This document shows, one piece after another, positions 1 to 10,429 of a stretch of 64,000 nt of DNA. The notes beneath the pieces are model-generated. The model was not told the origin of the DNA. It searched no databases and saw only the letters and a list, made by a program, of their open reading frames with translations. This DNA comes from Apoderus coryli (Eukaryota > Arthropoda > Insecta > Coleoptera > Attelabidae): assembly GCA_911728435.2 (NCBI GenBank), contig OU452198.1:15906001-15970000 (forward strand), written 5' to 3'. The translations under genes were made by a program, and so were the position numbers. Each line of letters begins with the position of its first letter. Position 1 is the first letter of the stretch.

Positions 1-532
1 TTTTAAAATGTTTGTGCTTTAAGATTGATGGAACTTACCCGGATCGCGGAATACCTTACAAATATCTTATTGACCGATTTCAATTTCAAAGTTTAAGGAG
101 AAATTTGTTTAGTATAAGCTTCCTATATAAGATATTCAATAGTGATGTAGTGTGCCCTGAGCTACTGGAAAAGGTATCTCTGTTGGTTCCGCGTATCAAT
201 GCTAGAAGTTCTATTGCATTTTATAATGAGCGAGCCAGAACAAATGTTATATTAAAATCTCCCATTTATACTATGTGCCGGCAATTTAATTTGGTTAATG
301 ATCAGTGTGATATATTTTTTGATTCTCTGAATGAAATATTGTCTTCCGCGGAATCAATACTAAAGGAACTTGATGTTCATTAATGCTTGTGTACTTTGGT
401 TGATTTTCGTTGGTTATTGATGTACCTACTGTTATTTAATATAGTTAAGCTTTAGTTATAGTTTTTGTATGCATTGCTCTGTAAATGGAACTTGTTCTGT
501 TGAGTAATAAAGCTATTATTATTATTATTATA
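1..532 (+). pseudogene. 3' end of a jockey-like non-LTR retrotransposon
   Basis: The reading frame open at the left edge runs to a stop at 383 and encodes the C-terminal tail downstream of a LINE reverse transcriptase. It aligns with the tail of the element at 2471-4634: both have a FKIDG...P.RG stretch, then LLDRF/LIDRF, then a 'PR..ARNS/ARSS' segment and an NY or N-rich end. After the stop comes about 130 bp of 3' UTR, an AATAAA at about 507-512 and an (ATT)n tail ending near 532. The 3' sequence differs from the 4634, 26677 and 63251 copies, so it is a different subfamily. The element continues left of the window; only the tail is visible, so activity cannot be judged. It abuts the mariner remnant that starts near 545. 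Confidence 0.8.
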
Positions 533-544
533 CATTTTTGCATG

Positions 545-1474
545 TTGAACCAATTGTCGAAGCACTTTTGCCACTCTGATTGAGGTATCTCCAAACCATG
601 CATTCTGAATGCAGCAACCGCTTCTTCAGGTGTCGAAAAACGTTGACCTCTCAGTTTGTTTTTTACGTACGGGAATAAAAAGAAGTCATTCGGTGCCAAG
701 TCATGACTATAGGGCGGATAACTCATCAAATCGATGTTTTGGGTGCTCAAAAATGCAGTTGTTTGAGCCGATTTGTGTCGTGGTGAAGAGTGATCCGTCT
801 TCGGCGGTTGGTTTTCCTGATTTCTTGGAAGACAACTTACAAACAAATAGGTGTGTACCACTCAGAATTGACTGTTCTGCGTTGTTCTAGTGGTACGGTT
901 GCAACATGTCCAGTTTTTCCGAAAAAACAGGCGACCATTTGCTTGGAAGTGCTTCGTGCGCGAACAACTTTTGTTGGATTTGGCCTATCTTGAAACACCC
1001 ATACAGTCGACTGCCATTTACTTTGGGGCGCATACGCGTAAATCCACGATTCATCACCTGTCACGATGTCATAGACGTGTTTCTAAGCACCGCGATCGTA
1101 TTTTTTGAGCATTTCTTTCGACCAATCGACACGAGCCTTTTTTTGAGCGATTGATAAATTGTGTGGGATCCAACACAAACAAATATTTTTGACAGTCAAA
1201 TATGTTTATGCAATATTGAATGTATGCTGGTCCCACTAATCTTGCAATATCAGTTCGGGCACAGCATCAATGGTTTTTGGAACAACAACTGATTTTGGAC
1301 GACCTTCACGAAATTCGTTTTGGAGTGAACTACGACCCCGATTGAATTCACCATACCATCGATAAACACTGGTCCTTGATGGAGCGTCATCGCCAAAAAT
1401 TGAATTAAGTTCATCCATGCACTGTGACTGAGTTAAAAAATAATCGCACTAAAATGTTCACGATTTAATTCCAT
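545..1474 (-). pseudogene. Decayed mariner (DD34D) transposase
   Basis: Read on the minus strand from an ATG at 1472-1474, three frames together cover a mariner transposase. The N-terminal helix-turn-helix region is at 1418-1236 (RTSVYRWYGEFNRG, then GRPKSVV). The central part is at 1064-837 (TGDESWIYAY with the first catalytic Asp, then WVFQD and STSKQM). The C-terminal part lies in 861-545 (HDLAPNDFFLFPYVKNKLRG with the third Asp, ending ..CFDNWF.MQKC). A deletion shortly after the start removes several codons, the frame shifts again just after the second Asp (HHD), and the usual SPDL is SHDL. The C-terminus stops at the LINE (ATT)n tail. It is a dead copy. I did not identify its terminal repeats. 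Confidence 0.9.
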
Positions 1475-1825
1475 TTTTGGGCCGAGATGATTCTTTTAAG
1501 TTACTGTAAACAACAGAAATAGTGCTTGTATGAGCTCAAAAATGTCCAACTTTACGATAGAGCTGTCAGTTGCCAGATTGCAACACCAGGGTTCCCAAAT
1601 CCCGAAATATAAAAGGCAACCCTCGTACAAAATAATATTTCGTAATACGTTAACTATGACATTAGTGGGTCTTAAGATGTAAGAGAAGCTAATGAATGTT
1701 TGTATTATTAAAATGGTCAATAATCTAGGTTTACCGGATTAACTAATAATGAAGAAAAAAATTCAAAATGAAATGAAAATTATATAAAATAATAATTGGT
1801 TGTTAATTTGAAATTTTTGTGGCAG

Positions 1826-2013
1826 GTGTTAGATGGCAAAATTGGTGTAGATGGCAAAGAACTTCTTAAGGTCGATACCCCGAAAGTTGGAGGTTTTAGT
1901 TTTGTTAGAACACCGTCCCCATCTCCTAGTGTCATGGGTAGTCCGTTGATGACATGGGGTGAAATTGAAGGAACACCATTTCGGTTAGATGGTAGTGACA
2001 CACCCTTACCAAG
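1826..2013 (+). CDS. ESS2: ESS2/DGCR14 splicing factor homologue, internal exon
   Basis: The exon lies between an AG acceptor (1824-1825) and a GT donor (2014-2015). It encodes the signature block of ESS-2/DGCR14 proteins: YGFVRTPSPxP-like text seen here as FSFVRTPSPSPS, followed by SPLMTWGEIEGTP and RLDGSDTPLP. ESS2 is a nuclear protein that associates with the spliceosome and is needed for accurate pre-mRNA splicing. The exon ends in phase 2 and joins in frame to 7598. Upstream exons are outside the window. The 5.6-kb intron that follows is packed with transposons: a TIR element with a LINE inside it, and a large nested foldback. Identification rests on recognised family motifs and on the matching phases of three exons. 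Confidence 0.92.
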
Positions 2014-2271
2014 GTAAATAATACTTTAATTATTTAACAAATAATACATTTCCTTTATTATTGTATTTTTGGAGTAATATTGCTTCTAATGTTACAATTT
2101 GATTCTTTTAAATTGACTGACTTAATAAGAATTTTGAAATTGAGATTTTTTCGTCCACGCAGTGGCTTTTTACCGATGTACGTGTATGTATTAATTATTA
2201 TTCTAATGTTTTATATGTTTTGTTTGTTTACCTGTCTACAAAATTATTTAATTTTTTGACAAATATATATA

Positions 2272-5099
2272 CAGTGTGTTTGGAAGGTCGATAGAAAGTC
2301 TTGGGGAGGTGATAGGGCAAACCATGTAGAATCTTTTAAGCCAAACATACCTTAGTACAAAGTTTTACGGTTTTCGAGATATTCGGATTTTGAAATTTAA
2401 ATCATACATTTGTAAATGAAACAAAATAAACTATTGAAACATTCTTTATTGGTGTTCAAAGTGAAAACCATTGTTTCTAATGTTGGATACTGCTGTACCG
2501 GTTTATAAAACGAGATCTAAAAAATTATCTTATCCATGCTGGTATCCATTGGACCTCATACAGGACATTAGGAAAAAACATAATTGTTTACGTAGGTGGA
2601 GATGTTATGGTACACAGCACTACTTCGATAGGTTTCAGTTGTTGAGATCTCAAGTAAAACAGAAAATTAGGTGGGCTTATGGCAGCTATGTTAACAGAAT
2701 TCAAGACTCGATACAAAGTGACCCGGCGCAGCTTTGGAAGATTATACGGAACAGAAAACAAAGGTCCCGTATCCCGGGTGTGATGTTTGATGCGGATGGG
2801 ATAGAGATATCTAATCCGCTTAACATTGTTACAGCGTTTGCTAGCTTTTTCCATAGTGTTTATGTTGATACTGTCGGGCACTCCTTTGTTGAAACTCACG
2901 ATAATGGTGACTTGGTTGCAGTGGGCTTGCTGAGTGACGATGACATATTTGCCGCATTGAGAAAACTTAAACCAAAGAGAACAGCTGGTGTCGACCATAT
3001 TCCTGCATTTGTTGTTAGAGACTGTGCTTGCGCCTTCGTTGACCCACTACAGCATATATTTAATTTGTGTTTACAGTCCAACTTGTTTCCGGAATTATGG
3101 AAGATAGCTCGTATATGTCCCGTATATAAGTCAGGAGATCATGACAGAATCGTTAACTGTCGGCCTGTTTCCATATTACCAAATTTTTCGAAAGTCTTTG
3201 AAATTGTACTACAAAATAAATTGTTCAACCAAATAAAATCAAAATTGGTCTATCAACAGCATGGATTTTTTAGACAACGGTCCACTGTGAGTAATTTGGT
3301 GACGTTTCTGCAGGATGTTTATCCAGCTGTTGGGCAGGGATTGCAGGTCGACGCAATATATACGGATTTCTCAAAGGCATTTGACAAGCTTGATCACTCT
3401 CTGATTGCTTTCTTTGACTCGTATTTAACAACCCGTCGACAATTTGTTGAGTATAATGGTTATAGGTCCGATTGTTTCGATGTATCGAGTGGGGCACCGC
3501 AGGGCAGTACTTTGGCACCATTGCTGTTTGCAATTTTTGTGAACAGCATTGGTGACAGAATTTCAGGCGATCACTTGCTTTTTGCAGACGATTTGAGATT
3601 GTACAGGGTCGTACATTGCGATGACGATTGTAATCGACTACAGCGTGATTTGAATATTCTATCTGAATGGTGTGCTCTAAACCGACTTCCTTTGAATGCC
3701 GCTAAATGTAAATTAATAACATTTACAAAACGTATTAAACCAGTGCTGAACGTCTATGTGCTTAATGGGATAACATTGGAGAGATGCAATGTGATTAAGG
3801 AGCTCGGCATTTATGTTGACAGCGAGTTGTCCTTCAATGAGCATGTCTCACAGGTGTCGACGGCCGCTGTCAGGATGTTGGGGTTTATTTTACGACAAAC
3901 GCGGAATTTTAATAGCATTGAATGTCTTAAGACACTCTACTTCTCTTTTGTGAGGTCAAAGTTGGAGTACGCTTCAATTGTTTGGTCACCTATATATCAT
4001 GTTCAAATACAAAGACTCGAGAGTATCCAACGCAAATTTTTAAAGTATATGTCATTTAAAATTGATGGATATTTTCCACCTCGTGGCTACGATCATTGTA
4101 TTTTATTAGATAGATTTAATCTTAGACTGCTAGCAGAACGACGTATTTTTGCATCTCAGATTTTTATTTTTAAATTAATAAACAATTTGCTGGACTGTCT
4201 TCGGTTGCTGTGGCAGATATGGTTTCGTGTTCCTCGCTTGCAGGCAAGAAATTCACATATGTTTTGGATGCCTCACATTCATACAAATTATGAAGGCAGA
4301 GCCCCCCTTTTTCGGACTTGCACCTACTGCAATCGTCTGAATTTGCACGATAATGTTAATTTCTTCAATGGCTCACTTAATTCATTTAAGCATCATTTGC
4401 ATCTGTGTCTGCAAGCGAACGAAATGGATATTGTTTAATTAATTAATTATTCGCCATGGAATTGTTTTCCTTTCATGCATTTTTGTTTGATTTTTTCATT
4501 TTTCTTTTTAACTAATTCCTATTTTGTGAATTTACATATGAATACCTGTGCTTAGTTTAGTTATATATAATTGTCTTGTAATTGGGCAGCAATGCCTGTT
4601 AGACAATAAAGATTATTATTATTATACATACATGCTCGAGCTCTACGTCTTACTTCGGTAGTTGTTGTATGTAAGAACCTGTCTTGCTACATTACTTGAA
4701 TAGCTTCTCGAATTTTTCTTATTAAATGGTTTCTTGATACGATTTCTTCAGTATAAACTAACTCTTTAGCCCGCTCCCAGACAAAAAAATTCAATGGTGT
4801 CAAGCCCTAGCAGGCCACAGAATTGGTCCACCTCTGCCTATCCAGCTATTTGGAAAAATAACATCCAAACATTGTTTTACGTTTAAACTTTTAGGTACCT
4901 ATTTAAGAACTATTTCATATAGCCTGTTGTTCTTTTAGTGATAACAGGAAAAAAAACATATTTTCATACTGAAAATCGAAAATCTCCAATAAGTCGAAAT
5001 CCGTAAGACTTTGTACTAAGGTATGTTTGGCTTAAAAGATTCTAAATGGTGTGCCCTATCACCTCTTCAAGACTTTCTATCGACCTTCCAAACACCCTG
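2272..5099. mobile_element. TIR DNA transposon (Tc1/mariner type) split by a LINE
   Basis: The left end reads CAGTGTGTTTGGAAGGTCGA and the right end is its inverse, TCGACCTTCCAAACACCCTG. Both are flanked by TA. The inverted arms match over roughly 130-190 bp (2272-2460 and 4975-5099), including the sentence-like block around 'AAGCCAAACATACCTTAGTAC'. Between them lies the LINE 2471-4634 and, on the minus strand at about 4870-4640, a decayed transposase piece reading FPNSWIGRGGPILWPARA, which parallels FPGRWIGRRGPIEWPARS of the DD41D transposase at 14277-15350. It is a dead element of that transposase group, sitting in an ESS2 intron. Confidence 0.8.
2471..4634 (+). pseudogene. 5'-truncated jockey-like LINE with long RT frame
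   Basis: One uninterrupted frame (2471-4438) encodes about 650 residues: a linker region, then the reverse transcriptase with YTDFSKAFDKLDH (motif A), SSGAPQGSTLAPLLF (motif B) and LLFADDLRLY (motif C), then the C-terminal thumb and tail. The endonuclease domain and ORF1 are missing, so the copy is 5'-truncated. About 15 residues are deleted just after motif A compared with the related copy at 26677-28060. That copy also has GAPQGS, so the Ala is a family trait. The 3' UTR ends in a block 'TGCCTGTTAGACAATAAAG' plus (ATT)n, shared with the copies at 26677 and 63251. It lies inside the TIR element 2272-5099. Confidence 0.9.
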
Positions 5100-5421
5100 T
5101 ATATATTTATTTTATTACTAATCCGAATAGTAGCTTATTATCCACATAATGAGCCTTAACAACGCTTACTATCTTGCATGGATACCTTCATTTGATAATA
5201 GCTGTTGCGAGGTGGGTTTTTTTTTAACATTAAAAAGCCACTGGATCAGAATACAGGGTGTTAGTAAATAAGTGCGACAAACTTCAGGAGGTAATTCTGC
5301 ATGAAAAAATAATGACAGTTTGCTATATAAACATATGCCCGCAAATGCTTCGTTTTCTGAGATACGGGGTGTTAAAAGTTTTTCTTAAAAACTGAAGATT
5401 TATTGATTTCTCTGAAACCGG

Positions 5422-5913
5422 TTGTAACAGGCCAAACCCTCTTTTAAATGTATTTTATTTTAAATTAGGTATAATTAGTAATTAAGTTCAAATATTTTGT
5501 TATTTAGGTGTAACTTGTGCATTTTTAGATAGAATAATCATTATACTTGTCCTGAGCCATTGTAAGAAAACGAAGTCATTAGCACCAGTAACGTGGTTCA
5601 AGTTACATAGTAATTTGAAAATTACTATTTTTGCTGTTATTGTTTGGGGGGTTTGAGTGTTGTTGGGGCAATATAAACCAACTAAAAGCTTGGTGGCCAC
5701 CGAAGAACAGACATTTGGGGACTATATATTTGTGCGGGTTTAAAGTGATCAGAACTGTAAGTAGTTATAATTAGATATTAGTATAGTATTAGTTGTTTTT
5801 CTTCAGTTTAGATTTTTTTTCTTTTTAATAATAATAATTAAACCAAATTATTTTGTTTTTGTGACATATCCTTTTTTCGGACTCTTTTCCTGAGATTAAG
5901 TAGGTAATTTTCA
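5422..5913. other. Unidentified ~490-bp insertion in a foldback arm
   Basis: This segment has no counterpart in the right arm of 5254-7533, where the flanking sequences are contiguous at about 7369-7370. It is bounded by CGG on both sides, compatible with a short target duplication. It is AT-rich, with no convincing coding frame, tail or terminal repeat that I recognise. Confidence 0.6.
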
Positions 5914-6352
5914 CGGTGGAGATATGCAAATGAAATTTAGTTTGAGTTTTAAGAGGTAGTTATTGCGCATTTTTTGGCGAGCAATTAAGAATTTTATGTT
6001 CATCAGTGGCGGGCATACGGGTCATTATCTCAATATTTTTAATGAAAAAAATGGTACACCACTGGAATTTTTCAAATAAAAAATCATTTTGCAATTCCTC
6101 GTTTATTTTGTGATAAAAAATCTCTCTTGCTGTTTTATCGTAGTGGGCATCGTCTTTGTGAAAAAAATAAAACATCTTACCCCGTATTTTTCATTTCTTT
6201 AATACATTATGAAGAACTATCTAATATAATAAATTTTTTGTGAAATAATCCATTCAAAGAGGAGGGATGATTATATATATAAATCAAACGACGTCTGCTC
6301 CACAAAACAAACATATTTCTATATCAAAAATCACGGCACATTGCCTATGTCA

Positions 6353-6395
6353 GTCGGACATGTTTCGAGAAAATTAAATTCTCATCATCAGTGAC
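6353..6395 (-). ncRNA. Hammerhead-ribozyme-like motif (type I layout)
   Basis: On the minus strand the order is stem I strand GTCA, core box CTGATGA, stem II GAGAA...TTCTC, then GAAAC, a two-base loop AT, cleavage triplet GTC, and the second stem I strand CGAC. One stem I pair (A with C) is lost relative to its mirror copy at 6877-6919. An extra T sits between CTGATGA and stem II, which is not canonical. Function is inferred from the known hammerhead core (CTGANGA, GAAA, NUH) and has not been tested. Confidence 0.6.
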
Positions 6396-6876
6396 AATCA
6401 GGTACAAGATAAACAATTTCAGTTTTACCAATGTAACATATTCATTTTGTGAAGATTTTATGTAAATTAAAGTTAAAACATTGTTTTATATGAATTCAAA
6501 ATTAAAATAAATATTTAAACTATATTTGAGATTAAAATTATTTAATGGCATAATGCCTATTTTAGTACTTTCTTAATTAATTAAGTAAAATTATATTTTA
6601 CTATTATTAACTATACATGTTATAACGTAAAATCCTAAAAATTTCTCTTTAAAATATTAAAAGCATCGGTAATGATATATAAAAAGAAAGTACTAAAATA
6701 GGCATTATGCCATTCAATAATTTTAATCTCAAATATAGTTTAAATTTTTATTTTAATTTTGAATTCATATAAAACAATGTTTTAGCTTTAATTTACATAA
6801 AATCTTCACAAAACCTTTTTCACAAAATGAATATGTTACATTGGTAAAACTGAAATTGTTTATCTTGTACCTGATT

Positions 6877-6919
6877 GTCACTGATGATGAGAATTTAATT
6901 TTCTCGAAACATGTCTGAC
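6877..6919 (+). ncRNA. Hammerhead-ribozyme-like motif (type I layout)
   Basis: Stem I strands GTCA (6877-6880) and TGAC (6916-6919) pair fully. The core box CTGATGA is at 6881-6887, stem II is GAGAA...TTCTC, GAAAC is at 6906-6910, and the triplet GTC ends at 6915, the predicted cleavage point. Stem III is the minimal AC/GT with loop AT, as in hammerheads of Penelope-like elements. An unpaired T follows the CTGATGA box. Confidence 0.68.
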
Positions 6920-7597
6920 TGACATAGGCAATATGCCATGATTTTGATATAGAAATATATTTGTTTTGTGGAGCAGACGTCGTTTGATTTATATATAATA
7001 CAATAAACATTAAATCAAAACAATAAGAGAAAATAACACTAATAATAAAGAAACGCTAATTTGACATTTCGTTGAAATATTCGTATTTAACAGAATGCCG
7101 ACAGTAGCCTACTAGCGTCGCCGCGAGATGTTTTATTTGTTTGCACAAATGACCCCTACGATAAAAAAGCAAGAGAGATTTTTTTATCACAAATTGAACG
7201 AGGAATTCCAAAATGGTTTTTAATTTAAAAAATTCCAGTGGCAGACAAAAAAATTGATATCATTACCCGTATGCTCGCCACTGATGAACATAAAATTCTT
7301 AATTGCATGTCAAAAAATGCGCAATAACTACTCTTAAAACCCACTAAATTTCGTTTGCATATCTCCACCGGTTTCAGAGCAATCAATAAATCTTTAGTTT
7401 TTAAGAAATACTTTAACTGTATCTCAGCAGAAAACGAAACATTTTCGGACATGTGTTTATATAGCAAACTGTTATTATTTTTTCATGCAGAATTACCTCC
7501 TGAAGTTTGTCGCACTTATGTACTAACACCCTGTATATATCGTAGCCCTCGTATGTGTTTCATTGTTTTAAATCTATTGTTTATGGCATTAATGCAG

Positions 7598-7735
7598 GTT
7601 TCAAGCAGCTGCATTCAAAATGGCTGAGCCGCCACGAAGAGAACAGCTAGCGTTAGCTTTGGCAGAAAAAGTGGGCGAGAAAAATCGTGATCAAAAACAA
7701 AAAGCAATTGAGGCACAAAGAAAACAATTTGCTTC
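7598..7735 (+). CDS. ESS2: ESS2/DGCR14 homologue, penultimate coding exon
   Basis: The acceptor AG is at 7596-7597 and the donor GT at 7736-7737 (GTAAG). The exon enters in phase 2, completing an Arg codon with the previous exon. It encodes a charged helix with the family's FKM.EPPRREQLALALAEKVGEKNRD pattern, here split as AEPPRREQLALALAEK and VGEKNRDQKQKAIEAQRKQF. It exits in phase 2 and completes a Ser codon at 9742. The following 2.0-kb intron contains a dead LINE and a hammerhead remnant. Confidence 0.9.
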
Positions 7736-7811
7736 GTAAGTAGAGTATTTTTTTTGTCATTTTAATTTAAGTGAAGTAACTAGATTATCCACAAAATATT
7801 TTTTCTTGTCA

Positions 7812-7850
7812 TGTACAACGTTTCGGCTTATTTGCCTTCTTCAGGTACAT
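7812..7850 (-). ncRNA. Degenerate hammerhead motif
   Basis: The minus strand shows CTGAAGA, a short stem GGC...GCC, then GAAAC, loop GTT and triplet GTA. All catalytic-core letters are present, but the flanking stem I does not pair convincingly. It lies at the 5' edge of the LINE fragment 7846-9400 and is probably a remnant of a separate repeat. Confidence 0.4.
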
Positions 7851-9400
7851 TTTTTCTGGCAATACCTTTGCATGCTATTTTTAACATGTCGTTAAACACT
7901 GGTTGTTTTCCTGAGATCTGGAAGTCCAGCTTCATTACCTCTATACACAAGTCTGGAGACAGGCATAATATTAAGAATTATAGACCTATCAGTATAATCA
8001 GCATTATTCCCAAGGTATTCGAGAAACTTATAATAAATTATCTTCAACCTCTCGTAGGCAGTACTATCATTGATCAGCAGTACGGATTTTGCCACGAAAG
8101 TCAGCTGAGCTAAATCTGTTAAAATACACCAACTTTATTATTGATGCTCTAGAGAGTGGATCGGAGGTACATTCAGTGTATACCGATTTCTCCAAAGCCT
8201 TCGATCGTGTAAATCATAAAATCTTATTGATAAAGTTGGCTGAGGTTGGCGTCGGCGGACGCATGCTCGAATGGATGAGTACCTTGATAACAGAATTCAA
8301 TACGTTAAGGTCAAGGGCTTTGTTTCTGTTGAGATAAAAGTATCATCTGGAGTCCCCCAGGGATCACACATGGGACCACTGTTTTTTAATATTTTCGTTA
8401 ATGACATCACCAGATGTCTGACTTCGGGGCTCTTCACGAGTGGTATGTTGGGAATGATATGCATCTGAATGTTGATAAGTGTTGTTTTATGTCCTTTTCG
8501 AGATCAAGACGGACCACTCTTTTCGATTACTCACTGAACCAGACTTCCCTTAAATTGGTTACTACAGTTAAGGATCTTGGAGTCATGCTTGATAGTGGTT
8601 TGACCTTTATTCCACATATAACTTCAATGGTCTCAAGGTCTCTGAAGGTTCTTGGCTTCATTAAACGTTGCTCACGGGAGTTCACACATGTCGATTCTCT
8701 GAGGCTTCTCTACACAAGTTTGGTCAGACCGTGCCTTGAGTACGCGTCGCTTGTCTGGTCTCCACATTATACTGTGCATCTAGTAAAAATTGAGCAGGTA
8801 CAGCACAAATTTCTTAGATACCTAGCCTACAAACTGCATATAGAATTATATGCCGACTTAGAGTCCTACCTTGGCATTGACACGCTGGGTGATCGACGAC
8901 AGAGACATGATTTGATTTTATTGTATGACCTTATAAATGGAAGGTTGAATTGTCCTGATATTTTGGGCAACATTGGAATTCATGTTCCATATCGTGCAAC
9001 GCGTACGAGGAGTATGTTTCACCAGACACATTCCAGAACAAATTATGGTTGCAATTCATTTTTGGCGCGCTCAATGCGTCTCGCCAATGACAGTGAAGAG
9101 ACACTGGATTTTTTTGTCCCGAGAAATACCTTTTTGGGTTCAGTAGGGCACCTCTTTGATAATTGATACGTTGTGTTGTACCATATTTGCTTTATAATAG
9201 TGAAGTATTGTTCGTGTGGATTATTATAATCCATTCCATTTTTTCCATTTTATTTATGATTGATTTTTATTTGACATTTTTCGATTGTCTAATTCTTTTG
9301 AAATGTTTTATTGTAGAACTATTTATATTTATTGTAATTTTGTATAAAATGGGCGTTTGTCCGTAAATAAATAAAAATAAAAAAGATTTAAAATAAAAAA
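7846..9400 (+). pseudogene. Dead jockey-like LINE fragment in ESS2 intron
   Basis: Four overlapping frames cover an RT. The fingers are at 7850-8113 (FPEIWKSSF, HKSGDRHNIKNYRPIS), motif A at 8089-8300 (YTDFSKAFDRVNH), motif B at 8271-8440 (SSGVPQGSHMGPLFF), and thumb and tail at 8414-9166. At least three frameshifts are present. Around 8410-8440 the sequence jumps from NDITRC straight to LHEWYVGNDMHLN, so the whole FADD motif C segment is deleted. There is no endonuclease. The 3' end is an AAAT/AAAA-rich tail near 9365-9400 rather than (ATT)n. Confidence 0.88.
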
Positions 9401-9741
9401 AGGAATTGGTACATTTACAGAACATCCACCTTATTTTCAAAATAGAACATTTTTTAGTATGTTTGTAAATCAATGTGCCCTTCACCATACGTGTCATAAG
9501 ATTCTGGACGCGATTGCCATTTTGCGTAGGATATATCAATGAACCTAGAATGTCCCTTTGAATATAGTTCCAGTTGTTTCCAAAAAAAATTCACGGAATA
9601 TATTCGTGATGGACACTTTTAATGACCTCATTTGTCATTTATTATTTTGTGTCTCTTTTACTGCGGATCATCACTATATTTAATTATTCAGTCTTTTATT
9701 TTTATCTAATTTCATATATTAAAGTATATTTATGTTTTTAG

Positions 9742-10057
9742 GCCATCACCAAGACCACATTCTTCGTCTATTGATCGGTTAGCAACAATGTCACAAGCAG
9801 CTCGTAGACTAGCAACATCTCGTTTAAGACTGGGCGTTAATTCCGATTTACGCTCCATCTACTCTCCCAGTCCTCATCACAGTTCAAAAGCGGCATCACT
9901 AATAAGTAGTTTAACACCTAAAAGTGGCACACCGAAACGAGCTATCACACCGAATATAGGTGTTAAACGTCATGACAGTGGTATTAAAGAGGTTTCAACT
10001 GATGATTTGTTGAAAATTAGTTTACCAAAACGACAGAAAGCTGCTGATTTCTTTTAA
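9742..10057 (+). CDS. ESS2: ESS2/DGCR14 homologue, terminal exon
   Basis: The acceptor AG is at 9740-9741 and the stop at 10055-10057. The exon encodes SPSPRPHSSSIDRLATMSQA, then many SP/TP motifs (YSPSPHH, SLTPKSGTPKRAITP). It ends in LLKISLPKRQKAADFF, which matches the conserved DGCR14 C-terminus 'L.LP.R.KASDFF'. The region is Ser/Thr/Pro-rich and probably disordered. The three exons seen here encode the last 213 residues. A polyadenylation hexamer AATAAA lies at 10130-10135. Confidence 0.92.
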
Positions 10058-10129
10058 TTTAACTTTTGTTTTGTAAATAATTAAGATTTTATATTTCATT
10101 ATCTAAGAGCTGGTTACACAATAAATACG

Positions 10130-10135
10130 TGATAT
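10130..10135 (+). terminator. Probable ESS2 poly(A) signal
   Basis: AATAAA lies 73 bp after the ESS2 stop in ordinary AT-rich 3' UTR and is the first hexamer after the stop. Confidence 0.55.
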
Positions 10136-10429
10136 AAAATATACAATCGTTTATTTTTGCATACAAATGCTCCATTAAAATAAATGATAAAATTGATACA
10201 CTAAAAAATAATACAATAAAAATTATTATTGGTTTTCACGCTACAAGGTTTAATTTTTGTCATTATTGCATGTCAGGATAGGATAATTGATACCCTGTTC
10301 TATCGCAGTCTTATTATTGGCAGTGGCGGCTTGTGACGCATAACAAAAAATAAAGTCTGCTATGCTTACTGTAATTAAATGCTGGCAACTATGTTTATGA
10401 AGGGCGACAGCCGGCCGTCACGTAATTGT

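Larger units (their letters stand above)
6271..6999. repeat. Foldback element carrying two inverted hammerhead motifs
   Basis: The arms 6271-6565 and about 6690-6999 are near-perfect inverted copies of about 300 bp around a loop of about 120 bp. The outer ends read TTATATATATAAATCAAACG and its inverse. Each arm contains one hammerhead-ribozyme-like motif in opposite orientation (6353-6395 minus, 6877-6919 plus). There is no coding capacity. It sits in the loop of the larger foldback 5254-7533. Confidence 0.85.
5254..7533. mobile_element. Large foldback (TIR) element with CAGGGTG ends
   Basis: The ends are CAGGGTGTTAGTA and TACTAACACCCTG, each beside TA, which suggests a TA target duplication. 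The right arm runs without a break from about 7130 to 7533. The left arm matches it in two pieces, 5254-5421 and about 5914-6170, separated by roughly 490 bp of unrelated DNA, so something inserted into the left arm. I see no transposase frame, so it is non-autonomous. Its central loop holds a second, unrelated foldback at 6271-6999. It lies in the first visible ESS2 intron. Confidence 0.82.

Noticed and set aside
2588..3533. Minus-strand frames opposite the LINE at 2471-4438
   Set aside because: No domain resemblance; antisense shadows of the RT frame.
7290..7310. GCCACTGATGA string that looks like a hammerhead start
   Set aside because: No GAAAC or NUH triplet follows at a usable distance; it is part of the foldback arm only.
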